A stretch of 64,000 nucleotides of DNA, taken from the NCBI GenBank assembly GCA_905221605.1, contig CAJNDS010002188.1, forward strand, positions 370,001-434,000, read 5' to 3'. Shown here one piece after another: positions 1-12,600 of the stretch (the first letter of the stretch is position 1; each line of letters opens with the position of its first letter). The stretch comes from Symbiodinium natans (Eukaryota > Sar > Dinophyceae > Suessiales > Symbiodiniaceae). The position numbers were made by a program, and so were the translations under genes. The notes beneath the pieces were generated by a model. That model had not been told where the DNA came from, searched no databases, and was given only the letters and a program-made list of their open reading frames with translations.

Positions 1-200
1 GGGGGCCTTTCTCCGAACCAATTCTTCGCCATTCAGGTCCAATAGAGATTCAATACATTCCTAGTGTTTTCAATACGCTCCTAGTGGTGTTTAATGGAGA
101 CTCAATACATTGCCATGGTCTTTTTGTTGCGGCGCCCTGCCTTTCTTATTGCGGTGGGGGGGGGGGGCTCAACAGGGCCCAACAGATGCTCGGATTAAGC

Positions 201-458
201 CTAAACCCTAAACCCTAAACCCTAAACCCCAAACCCTAAACCCCAAACCCCAAACCCCAAACCCTAAACCGTGCGGCAAAACGTTTTGACGTATTGACAC
301 CGGGGCACCCCCAGGCGCCAGCTCTCTCCACGTCCCCAGGCACGGGCACGCTCCGCGCTCCATCGTCCCGTCGCGAGATGGAGCAGATAGGGCAGCCTGG
401 GTTTCTTAAAAAGGGTTTAGGGTTTAGGGTTTCGGGTTTAGGGTTTAGGGTTTAGGGC
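201..458. repeat. Telomere-like blocks, opposite orientations
   Basis: CCCTAAA/CCCCAAA units at 201-270 and TTTAGGG/TTTCGGG units at 414-458, facing each other across about 140 bases of unique sequence. Another short block lies at 748-790. Confidence 0.9.
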
Positions 459-2576
459 AACATTCATGAACTTGTCAGACTGCAAGGGGGGCGAGAAGGT
501 GCAGGGTCGTCTTTTGAGGTCTGTCTACAGAGGTCCAGGACTTTCATGCTCATGCCCTCATATCAGGCCGATATGCAAAAACCTTCAAGATGAGGGGAAA
601 ACTAAAAATGCCTATGGGAATCTCTGGAACCCATAGCCGGGGCCGAAGTGAGTTTAAGGTTCGTAAACAGCAATCCGGCAGCAGCCAGCGCATCGGCGGA
701 ATCAGGCTGCGCAGGCTCAACGTTGGCGATTTGTACAGAGAAACGCTAGGGTTTAGGGTTTTTTTCGGGTTTCGGGTTTCGAGTTTAGGGTAAAAAGAGC
801 CTGCTGAAGCACCATGACCTTCATGACCCCAGTCCGGAGCCAAATGCTGCGTTAAAGCAGGCTGACCCGGCTTGGCTTAGCTCCCAAGTTTTCAGCACGG
901 CGCGAGAGGGAGAGTGAAGAGTGGTTTTGACGTGAGCTCCCCACGACGTGGCCGCTTCCGCCTGGCTGGCAAAATGAAGCGGAGCGACGGCAACATAACA
1001 GACTGGCTAACTGGCTAACTGGCTAACAGTTTGTTTCTGGCATGCAGACAAGCCTGCCCTTGCCATTCTTCACCGTCTTCTCCCGTGAACCTTTGCGGCT
1101 CCAGTCAACATATCTTTCCCGACTCAGACACTGCAGGAAGCAACAGGCCCCTGTGGATCTGCAGATGCTTCCCCCCGTTGCCTTTCCGACTCGTTATGAC
1201 AGGTGTGCCCACCAGAAAGCACCAGGCGAACTTACATCCCATTCATGGGTAGTGAGAAATGGTCAAGAAAAGTGCTACCCAAACTTGCCCTCCCTACCCC
1301 CCCCCTTAAAACTCTATTGCAGGCTACTGCTTTGTGACCAAGAGGCTGCTCCCACGCCGCTTGCGTCGCTCCTTTGTGCGTCCTGAGCTGCGCTCATCTC
1401 TGAAATCTCTCGAAGGAGGAAATTTCAGGCGACGACATATTCGAAGCAAGTCAAACGGAATGACTTACGGGTTCTTGCTTCAACACAAGGTGGTATGGGA
1501 CGACAGGCTCAACGGTGTCACCAAAAAGCACGTCTTAGGGTTGAGCTAGGGCTTAAGGATGTTTGGGGCTTATCTTGGTGATCACTCTCGGACGCAATGA
1601 GAGTCTAGGGTCTGCTACTCGCCCCCCCTTCTCGGGTGTTAAGGATTCCTGTCTGCATAGAGGTCAAGGAAGGATGGTTTCCCCGCCCAAGGGGCATGAC
1701 TATCAAGCTGGCCTTAACTTGAGCTAAACGCGAACCTCTCCGTTTCTGCGCGGCCTGAAGCAGCAGAGCAAGATCGAATAGGAAATGGAGGCCCTTTCTC
1801 GGGCAGCCACCCTTTCTGCTTCGGCTGCGCTTTTCGCGACTGCCCGATCCCATGCCATGGATATCTAGACCCTAACCCTCGACCCACAAACATCATCAAG
1901 ACCCTCAAACATCTGGCAATGCGAGTTAGGACGGCAGAGTCTGCACAAGCCTTGTTCGTATCTTTTGAGCTTCTCCAAACACACCCATGCCCAGAGTGGA
2001 CACCATAGAACATGCTGCAAAGGGAATGCCCAAGAGATTTGCCAGGTACCCGTATTCCATGCGCATCTCATAGAGTCTCATGACGTCTTAGCAGCTTGAA
2101 AGTCCATGGAGTGTCGGGACATCAACAGCTGACACGGATGCCGGCAATGTCTGCCACAGCTGTGCACGATAGAGGTGCTCCACCGCCTTTTGGCAAAAAA
2201 TCACAAATTGCAGCTCAAAGCATTGCATGCATTTTCTTGGCGCATCTTGAAGCGATCTGGCACCGGCCTGTCACAGGTGCATGGTGCATCATGGGTCACG
2301 CCCGCACTTCATTTCGCGCGCTGTAGCAACCAGCGCAACCGTTGCTACATCTTGCGACCTGTGACAGGGAGGGCCTGGCGATTCCTCAGCCCTCCAGACC
2401 AGAGGAACCACCCTACTCACTCTACTCTACTGCCAGGGTGGGGATCACAGTTCGCGGTGCTTGCAGGAAGCTTGTCGAGTGCGATTCCCACCTAGCTACT
2501 AGCAAACAGTTTCGGGGGCATCGCGGCACCCGCGCTGCAGCATCAGCATTACAACTGGACTGTTGGGACTCAGGCC

Positions 2577-2683
2577 CTTCGGGACCACATGAACCCTAAA
2601 AGGGTTTATGTCCCATATACCATAGTCCGAAGTATAGTCGTATGTATGATCCCAAATTTGGGTTCATGTGATCTTCGGGAAGG
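2577..2683. mobile_element. Foldback element
   Basis: Imperfect terminal inverted repeats containing CACATGAACC (left near 2585-2595) and GGTTCATGTG (right near 2661-2670), with C/G-matched flanks, enclosing about 60 bases. Non-coding. Confidence 0.45.
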
Positions 2684-2930
2684 AGGTGCAGAGAGGCAAC
2701 GCAGTGTGAGCCGCAACTTCCCAGTTTGGTGAGACAGTCCCAGACCCTGAAAGTTCCATCAGCAGCCATTCGCCTGCAAAGCCAGAGCGGTAGACCCCTT
2801 GTCCACTAGCGAGGTCTGCTCCTTTTAGGCTCTGACAACAACTTCGTGGTCTACTCTCCAAACTGACCCGACACAAGGGGAGCTACTCAGCTACCCTTTT
2901 GCAAGGACCTTGTGTGTTCCCGGCTTGATT

Positions 2931-3010
2931 CCCTAAACCCTAAACCCTAAACCCTAAACCCTTTTGCATCTGGACTCCTCTAAACCCTAAACCCCAAACC
3001 CTAAACCCTA
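2931..3010. repeat. Telomere-like block (CCCTAAA)
   Basis: Two short CCCTAAA runs (2931-2962 and 2980-3010) separated by 17 bases. Confidence 0.9.
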
Positions 3011-3268
3011 GTCCACAGGGCTCTGATTTCCGCCTCAAACGAGCTTTGGCTCCTCCAACGAGCCCCAGCGACCTGATGCGGCTCGGGGCTGCGTCTGGTT
3101 TTCCCTGTTTTCCCCGGGTTTTTGGTTTAGGGTTTCGACTCTCACACTCGCACAAGGCCGGCAAGGCTTCGGTTGGGATCCTCTCTGGTGATACAGCCCA
3201 CAAGTTTCTGCAAACTTCATGACTTCAAGACTCGCCCTCAAGACAACTCAAATGGTGTGACTACTCAG

Positions 3269-3365
3269 GTTTAGGGTTTAGGGTTTAGGGTTTAGGGTTT
3301 AGGGTTTAGGGTTTAGGGTTTAGGGTTTAGGGTTTAGGGTTCAGGGTTCAGGGCTTAGGGTTCAG
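3269..3365. repeat. Telomere-like block (TTTAGGG)
   Basis: About thirteen TTTAGGG units, the last ones decaying to TTCAGGG and CTTAGGG. Confidence 0.95.
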
Positions 3366-3925
3366 GCTTTTTCTTTGAACTGTCCCTCCACATTGCAGGG
3401 ATTCCTGGGGATCAGGGTTCGGGCGCGAGTATAACATATTTAGGTACGTGGACCCTAGGGAAGCTTAGGGTTCAGGGCTTAGGGGAAAAGACCTACCTTT
3501 CACCTACTTGGGGCTCTTCACCTAACCCAGGATGGCCCGTAAAACCCTCCGAAGATAAAATGCAAATGTGATCTTCTTAAACCTAGTAAGGGAAATGCCC
3601 AAAATGTCCCAAGGGCCTGCCTAGCAACATTTACTTTAGCCACTCCGACACATTCTGCTTCAAGCTCGACCCGCTTGCTGCTGGCTCCCCCCAGGAAACT
3701 GCCAGTCAAACTGGGGGGCCGTGTCGCAAGCCGAGGGGACACAACGACACCTTCTTCCACTTCCACTTTCTGCGGTTTCGATGTAAGGGGTAAGGGAAGC
3801 CCGCAGCACGCCATCTGGAAATTCACATGCCGGCATGACGCACACGACCTCGTGTTGCTTCCAGATCTGCCTTGATGTGAGAGAAGACACACATCTGCAG
3901 CAGCCGACAAGTTGCAGACACCTGC

Positions 3926-4081
3926 CTTGTGCTCCTGGTGCTCCATTTCGGCCCTGACGGCCTCTGCCTTGCGAGAAGGACATTCTGCATGGCCTCTCCA
4001 AAACATCCCCCTGCCCTTGTGGCTGAATTCCAGGGCCTCCAGAGGAGCGATGCCCAGCTCCAACGCCAGCTCGACGAACTC
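3926..4081 (-). CDS. Orphan coding exon, unknown protein
   Basis: A 156-nt open block (52 codons, phase 0 at both ends) preceded by a pyrimidine-rich TTTTGCAG acceptor followed by G and ending at a GC donor after AAG, the same grammar as the identified genes. It encodes a helical, acidic then basic segment (EFVELALELGIAPLEALEF at its start, AVRAEMEHQEHK at its end). I do not recognise the family and did not find flanking exons with certainty. It lies downstream of the isocitrate dehydrogenase gene on the same strand. Confidence 0.45.
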
Positions 4082-6658
4082 CTGCAAAAGAAGGTGCGGG
4101 GCCCTTTAGGGCCGAACCATATTTTGGGTAGTAATACCACCAGCCACCCCATGAGCGGCTTACTTATACAGCGCGGATTTCTCATATTTGGGATGATGAT
4201 ACCACCTTTTGGATTCAGGATGTTCATGGGCTATTCCGATGCTGGAAGCGCTAACGGGCAGGTAGTAATGACGCAATGGGGGAGCGTAGGGGGGAGTGTA
4301 GGAAGCAGCAGGTCATGGGTGGGTTAATGGTAGACTGGTCGTATTCTCCCCCCAAACGGGCAAAGGTTCCGCTAGCTGTTCAGGGTTCAAGTGCTGTGAC
4401 ACGCCGCCTCGAAGTCGATCTTGCCGCTTGAGTCCGTGTCGAAGCCTTTGGTGTATCATCGCTCACACGACATGTTCGACACTCACTATTGACTCGTTGG
4501 TCTTGGCATGCATGTATTTCGACAGACCCTCTAACTCCCTCTCACCAGGAAGAGGAATACAAGGCAACTACCTAGTTCCACTCAGCAAGGGGCCCGATCG
4601 AAGACTGTACAGAATTAATCCAGCTTCGAAGAAGGTACGAACGGCACCGAGATTGCTTAGGAACCTCGAGGCTTGGGCCTTCGCAGCTGCTTGTGGCAGC
4701 CGCTGAGCACCCAAATCCATGCCAGAACTCCAAGCATCAAGCCGATTCTAGCAAGCAGCGCTCCACCGAGCAAAACCGACACTAAGGGTCGCGGACGGAA
4801 GACGCAGCAGGGCCCGTCAACCGCCCCCCCCTACTACGCCGGGTCCTCCCGAGCACTACCTAGTTCTGAGCTCCTCTTGAACCCGGAACTGAGTGCCACG
4901 CCAGAATCCCTACATCCTACATGCGAGTCTAAACCTTCAAAGATTCAGTGGTTCGGGGGCTTAGGCTGCCACAGTCCCTCCTAGCATACCCGACTATACT
5001 AAGGGACTCGTTAACCTAGAATCCACCCCAACCTCTGGGCACAAGGCGGTTGAACATGTCTTTCATGGCCTTCTCATCGACCTTGTAGTTTCGCCTGTAC
5101 CTGAGAGACGCACATAGCTTCCGAATTTGTTTTCGCAGAGGGGGGGGGATCCCTTTAAGGAGGTTCTAGGATACTTGAGGGGGCAGAGGAACCCTCACAT
5201 TGTTGTTTGCCCCTGGTCCTCCTCCCCCTTCCTTGCAACACAGCAGCTTCCGAGACACCTTCACCACGGGCTCTTCCTGAGCAACCGGGGGAACACGATA
5301 CGTAAGCAGGGCACTCCTACTGAGCTCCTTGCTGGGTCCACTTCATATACATAAGTATATATATATAATACACACATATATGAGGTTGAATGTTCATTCT
5401 CACGACATATGCTTCTCCTGTTTACAAAATGTTTCTGCACAAAGCCTCGCTCAGAGCTGAGCTAGCCACCTTGGCCGCTTCGGGCTTGGCCGCGAGCTCG
5501 GTCCTTGTGAGTTGCAGACTTCGAGAGGAGCCCCCTCCTCCCTTGAATTTGAACTTCCCGAAAGATGTTAACTACGGATTGCTACCACCAAGAATGACAA
5601 CACTGAAAAATGACGGAAGACCCTTTTGGCTTTGCACTCCGACCCATCGAACACTTTCAGGCTCTTGAATCCAAGGCCGGCACCCATCGGCTGATTGCAG
5701 ACGCCTGGACTTGATGCCAAGAGGGAGGATGCCTTCATAAAAGTCGGGTGATTGTCAAAAGTATGATCCCTTTTGGGGTACCCTATATAAATAGGTGCCG
5801 TATTATAATAGGGATCAAAAGAGGGACCATAATTTTGACAACCGAGAATGTGCTGAGCGGAGCCTGGCGAGGTCTTCCGCCACCTGGGCTTCACGGGCTT
5901 CTCTTACTTCCGGCTGCAGGACGAAGCATCACATGGAACCTCCCAGCCTTCCGGCATGAACTGCGTAACTACGTCACCCTCACATATTGCGCGCCATGCT
6001 TGTTTGTCAGAAACAGAAGTAAGTAGGACCCACCGTGATCAGAGACCTGTGGCTGCGGACGTATCGTCGGGAGAATGACAGCAGTTCTCTGAGATCGATC
6101 CGAAATACAAAAAAAACGCCACCTCCCCCCGACCTTCTGAAGATGCTCCGAACACAAGCCCGCAATATCCTGCGGTTCTGTCCGGCAGCTGTGCGCCCGG
6201 CAGAGTCTACAAACTTCTCCGTGGTCAACCCTTTGGGACCAACCATGTCCCTGGTTCCTGGTGGGGCTTGAAGGTATTCCACGCAGGCTCTTGCTGAAGA
6301 AGACACTCAAGGAGCCTTTGCCTCAGCACTTCACTGCTTGGGCTCATGTTGCTTGAAGGTGCTGGAAGACCCAGGACGTGGGTTCAAGTCGCTCCTCGCC
6401 CATCACGGAAGGCAGCGTAGACGGCCTTCAAGCCGAGTGCTCATTCGGTCATGCTCCTCACGCCTACACTTCTTCTACGGGGGCCCTCCCTCCAAGAGGC
6501 AGCGAGAGGGGCGCATGGGTCTACTGCTAAAGTGCTTGTTGGGCTGAGGCACCGGCTGCCCGGGCACATCCTGTAAATTTACTCGTTTGCTCGAGGATCT
6601 TTGGGTCGTTTGCCTGATTGCCAGCATCCACGTAAGAGCTCATGCGCAATGGTGAAGC
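4082..6658. other. No firm gene; one MITE-like element
   Basis: Contains the element at 5746-5844 and a TATATA stretch near 5356-5370. Minus-strand frames at 6007-6306 look mildly protein-like (GLTTEKFVDSAGRTAAGQ) but I could not tie them to a gene. This is downstream flank of the dehydrogenase gene. Confidence 0.5.
5746..5844. mobile_element. MITE-like element, family 1, copy 1
   Basis: Terminal inverted repeats TTGTCAAAAGTATGATCCC and its imperfect complement, with internal GGGGTACCCTATATAAATAG. A second copy lies at 49407-49507 in inverted orientation. Confidence 0.7.
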
Positions 6659-9600
6659 CTAAAGCGCCGAGGTCTTCGCCAGGGCTGCTGCATGGTCCAT
6701 CGCCCCGAACAAGGCAACCACCTGCTCAAGAAGATGGATGACATGGGGATGACCTAGGGTCACCCTCTTGGCCAAAGCCCCCACAGTGTAGTGGGCGCAC
6801 CATTCCCAGCGGATTCATGGATGTCTCTTCACCACCTGATGCAGGAAGTCTCCCGCGCTAAGTAAGCCTTTCAAGGCCAGACATACTCATGCTCGAATCT
6901 CCTCAATCTGGGTGAGAAAAACCATATTATTAGAAGGGTCAAAAGCAAAAGCCCCCTCCACTTGTTGAAACTGTGAGAAGCATCTCTTGGGATGTTCCCC
7001 CCTTATACTAACAGTCCTTAATAGGGATGCTTCTCTCTCCAGGGCCCGGGGCGCAAGTGGGCGTGCCAGAGGTCGGCCACGGTGCCATGAGAGGCCTCCG
7101 CTTCCGAGGGCGGGGGAGATGCCGGGATTCAGTTGTGGTTGTTTAGGGTTGAGGGCTTCGGGATTTTTTGCCCTTGGCACACTTCTCGAGGTTTAGGGTT
7201 TAGGGTTTAGGGTTTAGGGTTTCGGGTTTCGGGTTTAGGGGTGTCAGTTGTCAAACAAAAGTCGGCACTTGGTGGCCTCGAACTCCTTGATCAAAGCACC
7301 ATCCTCGCATGTCGGGCGAAGGAATCTTTGCGCCGACTGCAGCGAAAGGACGACTCTCCCTAAACCCTTAACCCTTAACCCTAAACCCTAAACCCTAAAC
7401 CCTAAACTGGCCTTAAACCCTAAACCCTACCCTTGTGCCCGGAAGGGGGCACCTCTCGCTTCCCGATGAGGTTCGACGTGATAAAGCCCGGGCTTCGATG
7501 CACCTGTGCCACCTCCGTGACATGCTTAGGGTTTCGGGTTTGGGGTTTAGGGTTTTTTTTTCCCACCCGTTTCGCAAGCGTATACGGGGAAGAGGCCAGG
7601 CCTAGTTACCGCCAAAATTCAGGTTGAAAAGTTTGCTAGTCCGTTGCTGGAGCCCCAAGATGGCCTTCGGAGTTTACCGTACCCACTAACAGCCGAAGCC
7701 ACACCAACAAAACCTGAAAGCACGTACAACCCCAGGACAACAAGGAACCAACCCCGAAGCCTCCATCCCCGGACTCCCAAAGTTCGAAGGTCAGAACCCT
7801 GGGTTTAGGGTTTAGGGTTTAGGGTTTAGGGTTTGGGGTTTAGGGTTTAGGGTTTAGGGCTTCTTCTCCAGAAGGCGAGGGTAGAAGTGGGATTTAGGGT
7901 GTAGGGTTTTGGGTTTCGGGTTAAGGGAAATCAGGGTCCCTCTTAGAAGTGGGGGGTTCTTCTGACATCGGGGTCTCTGATAGGGTGGCCAGTTCGTGTC
8001 AAGTACGGGAGGGTCTTACACGAACAGAAGGGGGCAGGGGGAAAAAGAAACCTTCGAGATTCGCAGATGGATCTTAAGGCATGTGCCCATCAACTTGATG
8101 CCTCATCCGTAAGCATGTCGCCATCGTAGTTGTGGCCTCATGCTTGCTCCAGCCCCTTCTTGTCGCACAACTTACAGCTGCTCTCATGAACGCAATCGTG
8201 CGGCCGAGGTGGCCGATCTGAAGCTAGCTAGGGCTCTGGCAAGCCATGCCAAAACCACCATCAGTCCACCGAATGATCTGCATGGTGGCAGCCTCAGCTA
8301 AAACCACAACCATGCCCCAAAGGGTCCGAAGGCTCATGGTGACTCATGCCAGTGCTGCCACAGGCCTCTCAACCAAACTTCAAAATCTCTGAAGTCCTCG
8401 GGAGCTCACGTCGCTGATCAAGTGCTGCCTTACTGCCAGCAAGCACAGATCATGGTACGAGGATGGTACTACTAGACGTGATTCTGCCCCGCCTGCCGAG
8501 AAAGACACACTGCTGGGCAGACACACAACACTTTTTAGTGTGTTTAAAACCCGAAACCCCAACCCAAAACCCTAAACCCGAAACCCCAAAGGTATGGTGC
8601 GACCTCTGCCTTTACGATAGGACAAGGCAACCTTCCCTCACTCCTGAGTTGAGAGTCACATGACATGATAAGATAATGATGCGACAAGATAATGATGTAC
8701 TGATAGAATCTATGCGAATATCAGAATGGTAGCCATATAGTTTACACTAATCTAGCACTTGAACCGTTCCAAGGGCGACCTCGAAACCGTGCACTCTCCA
8801 CTTGCAGTTCTCAATGAGCCCTGAACCCTGAAGGTTTAAGCCTGAGCCCTTCACCAAGAAACTGAACCTGAGCCCTTGAACCAAACCATTTGTTCAACCC
8901 GGATCTCCGTTCAAGCCCTAAACCCTAAACCCTAAACCCTAAACCCCCAAACACCTCACTATGAGTTCCAGTAAGTGCTGGGGACTCCGGCAGCTCTCCT
9001 CCCGTCTTCTCCTTAGGGTTTAGGGTTTAGGGTTTCGGGTTTAGGGTTTAGGGTTTAGGGTTTAGGGTTTAGGGTTTAGGCTAGGGTTTAGGGTTCTGGA
9101 AGTCCGCCCCCCGGGGAGAGCTTCGGGTTGAGCTTCTTGCTTCTGCCACGCTCTGCTGATGCCTGAAACCCTGAGCCCTCTAATCACGCACACGCCGAGA
9201 ATGCCAAGTTGTATTCGAGGGCAAGTGCCCTGATGCTGCACAAAAGTCATGGCAAGTCTTCGCATCGTGTGTTACCACCCGCCCCAGTCTTCATTAGAGT
9301 ATCATTAGAGCCTCCTCCCCAGCCATTGCCTGTGATGCTGCTGACTGGGAATCCGCGCCAAGAGACCAGCAGACGAAAAGGCCGCCTGGGCATGATGCTC
9401 TTGTGGTTTGTTGCAGCCAGGGCAACCCAGGTTAAGGACTTAGGGCTTAGAGTTCTATACTGACTTCTCACACAACCCAGCGAACCGCCCAGCTTCATAG
9501 AAGGGCTCAAGGTGGAGGGAACCCACCACTTCAAGCCGCGGCGTCGCGCCAGCCTTGTACTCGGCGTTGAATACATCCCGCATGATCTGCCAGAAGCCCT

Positions 9601-12600
9601 CCTGCCACTTGAAGACCTCCAAGCAGACTTGATAAGAGTTGCCAGCAGCACCCGAGCTGGCTCCATGGCTTGCGGCTACCGAGCATCCCTTGACTGGGGA
9701 CTGAGAGGCCGCGCGGTCTTCTTGGTGACCACGTAGGGCACCACCTCAGCGCAGGCGCCCCAACTCGCACTTCAAGAGCATCTTCAAGTCAGAGTTCTAA
9801 GTCGGAACAGCCGAAGAGCCCCAAGAAATGCCTCCCCCCCCCCCCCCCCAATTCCCCCCAATTCCCCCCAACTCCCCCAATTCCCCCAATTCCCCCCCCC
9901 CCCCAATTTGCTGTATAGAACCCATTTAGAGTGGCCCAGGCCATGTGCAAGGCCCGAGGGCCCTGCATTTGCCTCCAAGCATCGCTGGAAGAAGATGTGC
10001 GCGAGGTCCTGGAAAGCCAACAAGAACCAGGAGTCATTGCAACCATAAGGGCTTAGGGTTTAGGGTTTAGGGTTGAGGGTTGAGGGTTTCGGGTTTAGGG
10101 TTTAGGGTTTTGGGTTTAGGGTGTGCAACCGCAAGGGGACCTCCGACAATAGGGGGGTTGCCCCCTTGTATACCCCGATATAAACCGATTTAAAGGAACC
10201 TCCCAAAAAGGTTGCCCCTATTTTTGGAAAACCCCATAAGGAGAAACAAGAAAAGAACCGTAATGACCATGATTCGCCTCCCCCTTTTCCCCTGCAACAA
10301 CCTGACACACCCAGTCCGAAGACACGACCCCCCCCCCCCCCGTGAAAGCTGTGATTGCGAACGGCTGTCCGCGGCCGCAAGTGGAGTCTGCCCAAAAAAA
10401 CCCGAAAAGCCGAAAAGCCGAAAAGTCGAAAAGTTGATCGGGGCACACGCTTGGCGCGAAAAGGCGAAAAGGCGAAAAGTGCCGAAAAACCCGAAAAGTC
10501 ACCAAAAAACGAAAAGTCGAAAAGTCGAAAAGTCGAAAATGCGAGAAAGGTACCGAAAAGTCCGAAAAGTCACCAAAAAAACGAAAAGTCGAAAAGTCGA
10601 AAAGTCGAAAAGCTGAAAAGTTATGGAATAATCCCGAAAAGTTGGAAAAGTCGAAAGCATGAATATTTTCGAACAATCCTGAACGTTCCGAGCAGTTTGA
10701 AAGTCCCCAAATGTCCAAAAGCCGAAATGTCTACAGGCGGAAAAGTGGGCAAAGCAGAGAAAACGTGAGAAGTTTCGAGAAGTGTCTACAAGTTGTACCC
10801 TAAACTTTAAACCCTAAACCCTAAACCCTTGACTCTTAAACCCTAAACCCTAAAGTTGTAAGGTCAAGTGCCGCAATCCAGGTTTTTTTTTTTTATGCGT
10901 TCGGCGGGGGGATGGGGGGGGGTTGGCTTGGGCGGCACGGACTGGATGGACACGCAGTTGTCCTGGAAGCTGTAGACCTCACGGATTGGGGGGACAGGGA
11001 CGACTAAACCCCAAACCCCAAACTGTAAAAATATGTATAAGGCTGGTTCAGGGCAGACCCTACACAACCCCAAACGCGAAACTGTAAAAATATGTATAAG
11101 GCTGGTTCAGGGCAGACCCTACACAACCCCAAACGCGAAACTGTAAAAAAATGTATAAGGCTGGTTCAGGGCAGACCTTACACCTGTCAAGAAAACCCTA
11201 AACCCTACACCCTGCACCCTAAACCCTAAACCCTAAACCCTAAACCCTAAACCCTAAACCCTAAACCCTAAACCCTAAACCCTAAACCCTAAACCCTAAA
11301 CCCTAGCCCAAGCTACGTGTTGATGTTCAATAGCGGCTAGCAGTGCACGATGACATCAATGTTGGGCTTGTCAATGCCTCGACCATTCGGGGTTTAGGGT
11401 TTGGGGTTTGGGGTTTGGGGTTCCCGGCGAGACCCGAAAAGTCGAAAAGTCGAAAAGCCACGAAAAGTCGAAAAGTAGCGAAAAGTCCCGGCGAGGCCCG
11501 AAAAGTCGAAAAGTCGAAAAGCCACGAAAAGTCGAAAAGTAGCGAAAAGTCCCGGCGAGGCCCGAAAAGTCGAAAAGTCGAAAAGTCGAAAAGCCATGAA
11601 AAGTCGAAAAGTACAGAGAAGTCCCGGTGAGACCCGAAAAGTCGAAAAGTCGAAAAGTCGAAAAGTCGACAGCTTTTCGACTTTTCGACTTTTCGACTTT
11701 TTGGGTTTTTTTACCTCGTCTCCGCTTATCTGAAAGCGCGCCAGCTTGCGATCTTAGCGTGAAAGGCCCCTAAGCTCTGCGATGTGCAGGCAGGGCGGAG
11801 AAGAATCCCAATAAGCATAACCATAACAACACAACGAGTGGTAGCAATGCGAAATAGTAGTAGTACTAACAACTGTGACAATACGAGTCATCATCATGCT
11901 CAAAATCATGAAGCTTGGTAAACATCATTAACACTACTTGCTGTACTTTGCTGATCTGTGACAGGCCCCTTCACGTTCCCCCCGTCCTCTACGTTGTCCA
12001 GAGGGTTGTCATAGACCACACACACCTCGGATCTCACACATGGGCAAAAGTGTGCCTGCACGGGGGGCTGCCGAAAAGAACTTGCCTGCTGTCTACCCTA
12101 AACCCTAGACCCTAAACCCTGAACCCTAAACCCTAAGGGCACTGCGCTCCGATCATCCTTGAGCTCCCTCCCGTCCACGATGATCGGCTTCCCCTGGTAC
12201 TTCGTTGGGATGTTCCCCCTTACACTAACAGTCCTTCACAGGGTTTTTTTGCCACCCGACTAGCCACGGCAATGCGGGGTACAAGGTCGGAACTCAAAAG
12301 GAGAATTCATAGGGTTTAGGGTTTAGGGTTTAGGGCTTAGGGTTTAGGGTTTAGGGTTTAGGGTTTAGGGTTTAGGGTTTAGGGTTTTTTTTGCCACCCG
12401 CCTAGCAGACCCCCTCTGGGATCACTCCGCAGGGAACAATCGTGATCTCTCGTATGTGCCCTCAGCAAAAAGGGCCCCGAGGCATCCCCATCACCATCTC
12501 CCCACAACAGCAAAGACTAGGTTCACAGCATTCACATCAAGGTGGGGGTGCATCCAGGCCGGGTTCTTCAGGTCACAGATTACCACCCCATTAGCATGGT

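Larger units (their letters stand above)
1..3925. other. No gene identified; repeat-rich
   Basis: Besides the telomere-like blocks, a 10-bp tandem (CTGGCTAACT) at 1004-1026 and the foldback element at 2577-2683, I see only short open frames without splice support or recognisable motifs. Confidence 0.6.

Noticed and set aside
1-458. Left end as a chromosome telomere
   Set aside because: The blocks are short, face both ways and do not begin at base 1; similar blocks recur throughout the window.
10212-11630. Lys/Arg/Ser-rich open frames over the GAAAAGTC arrays
   Set aside because: They are repeat-driven and lie in an intron of the dehydrogenase gene.
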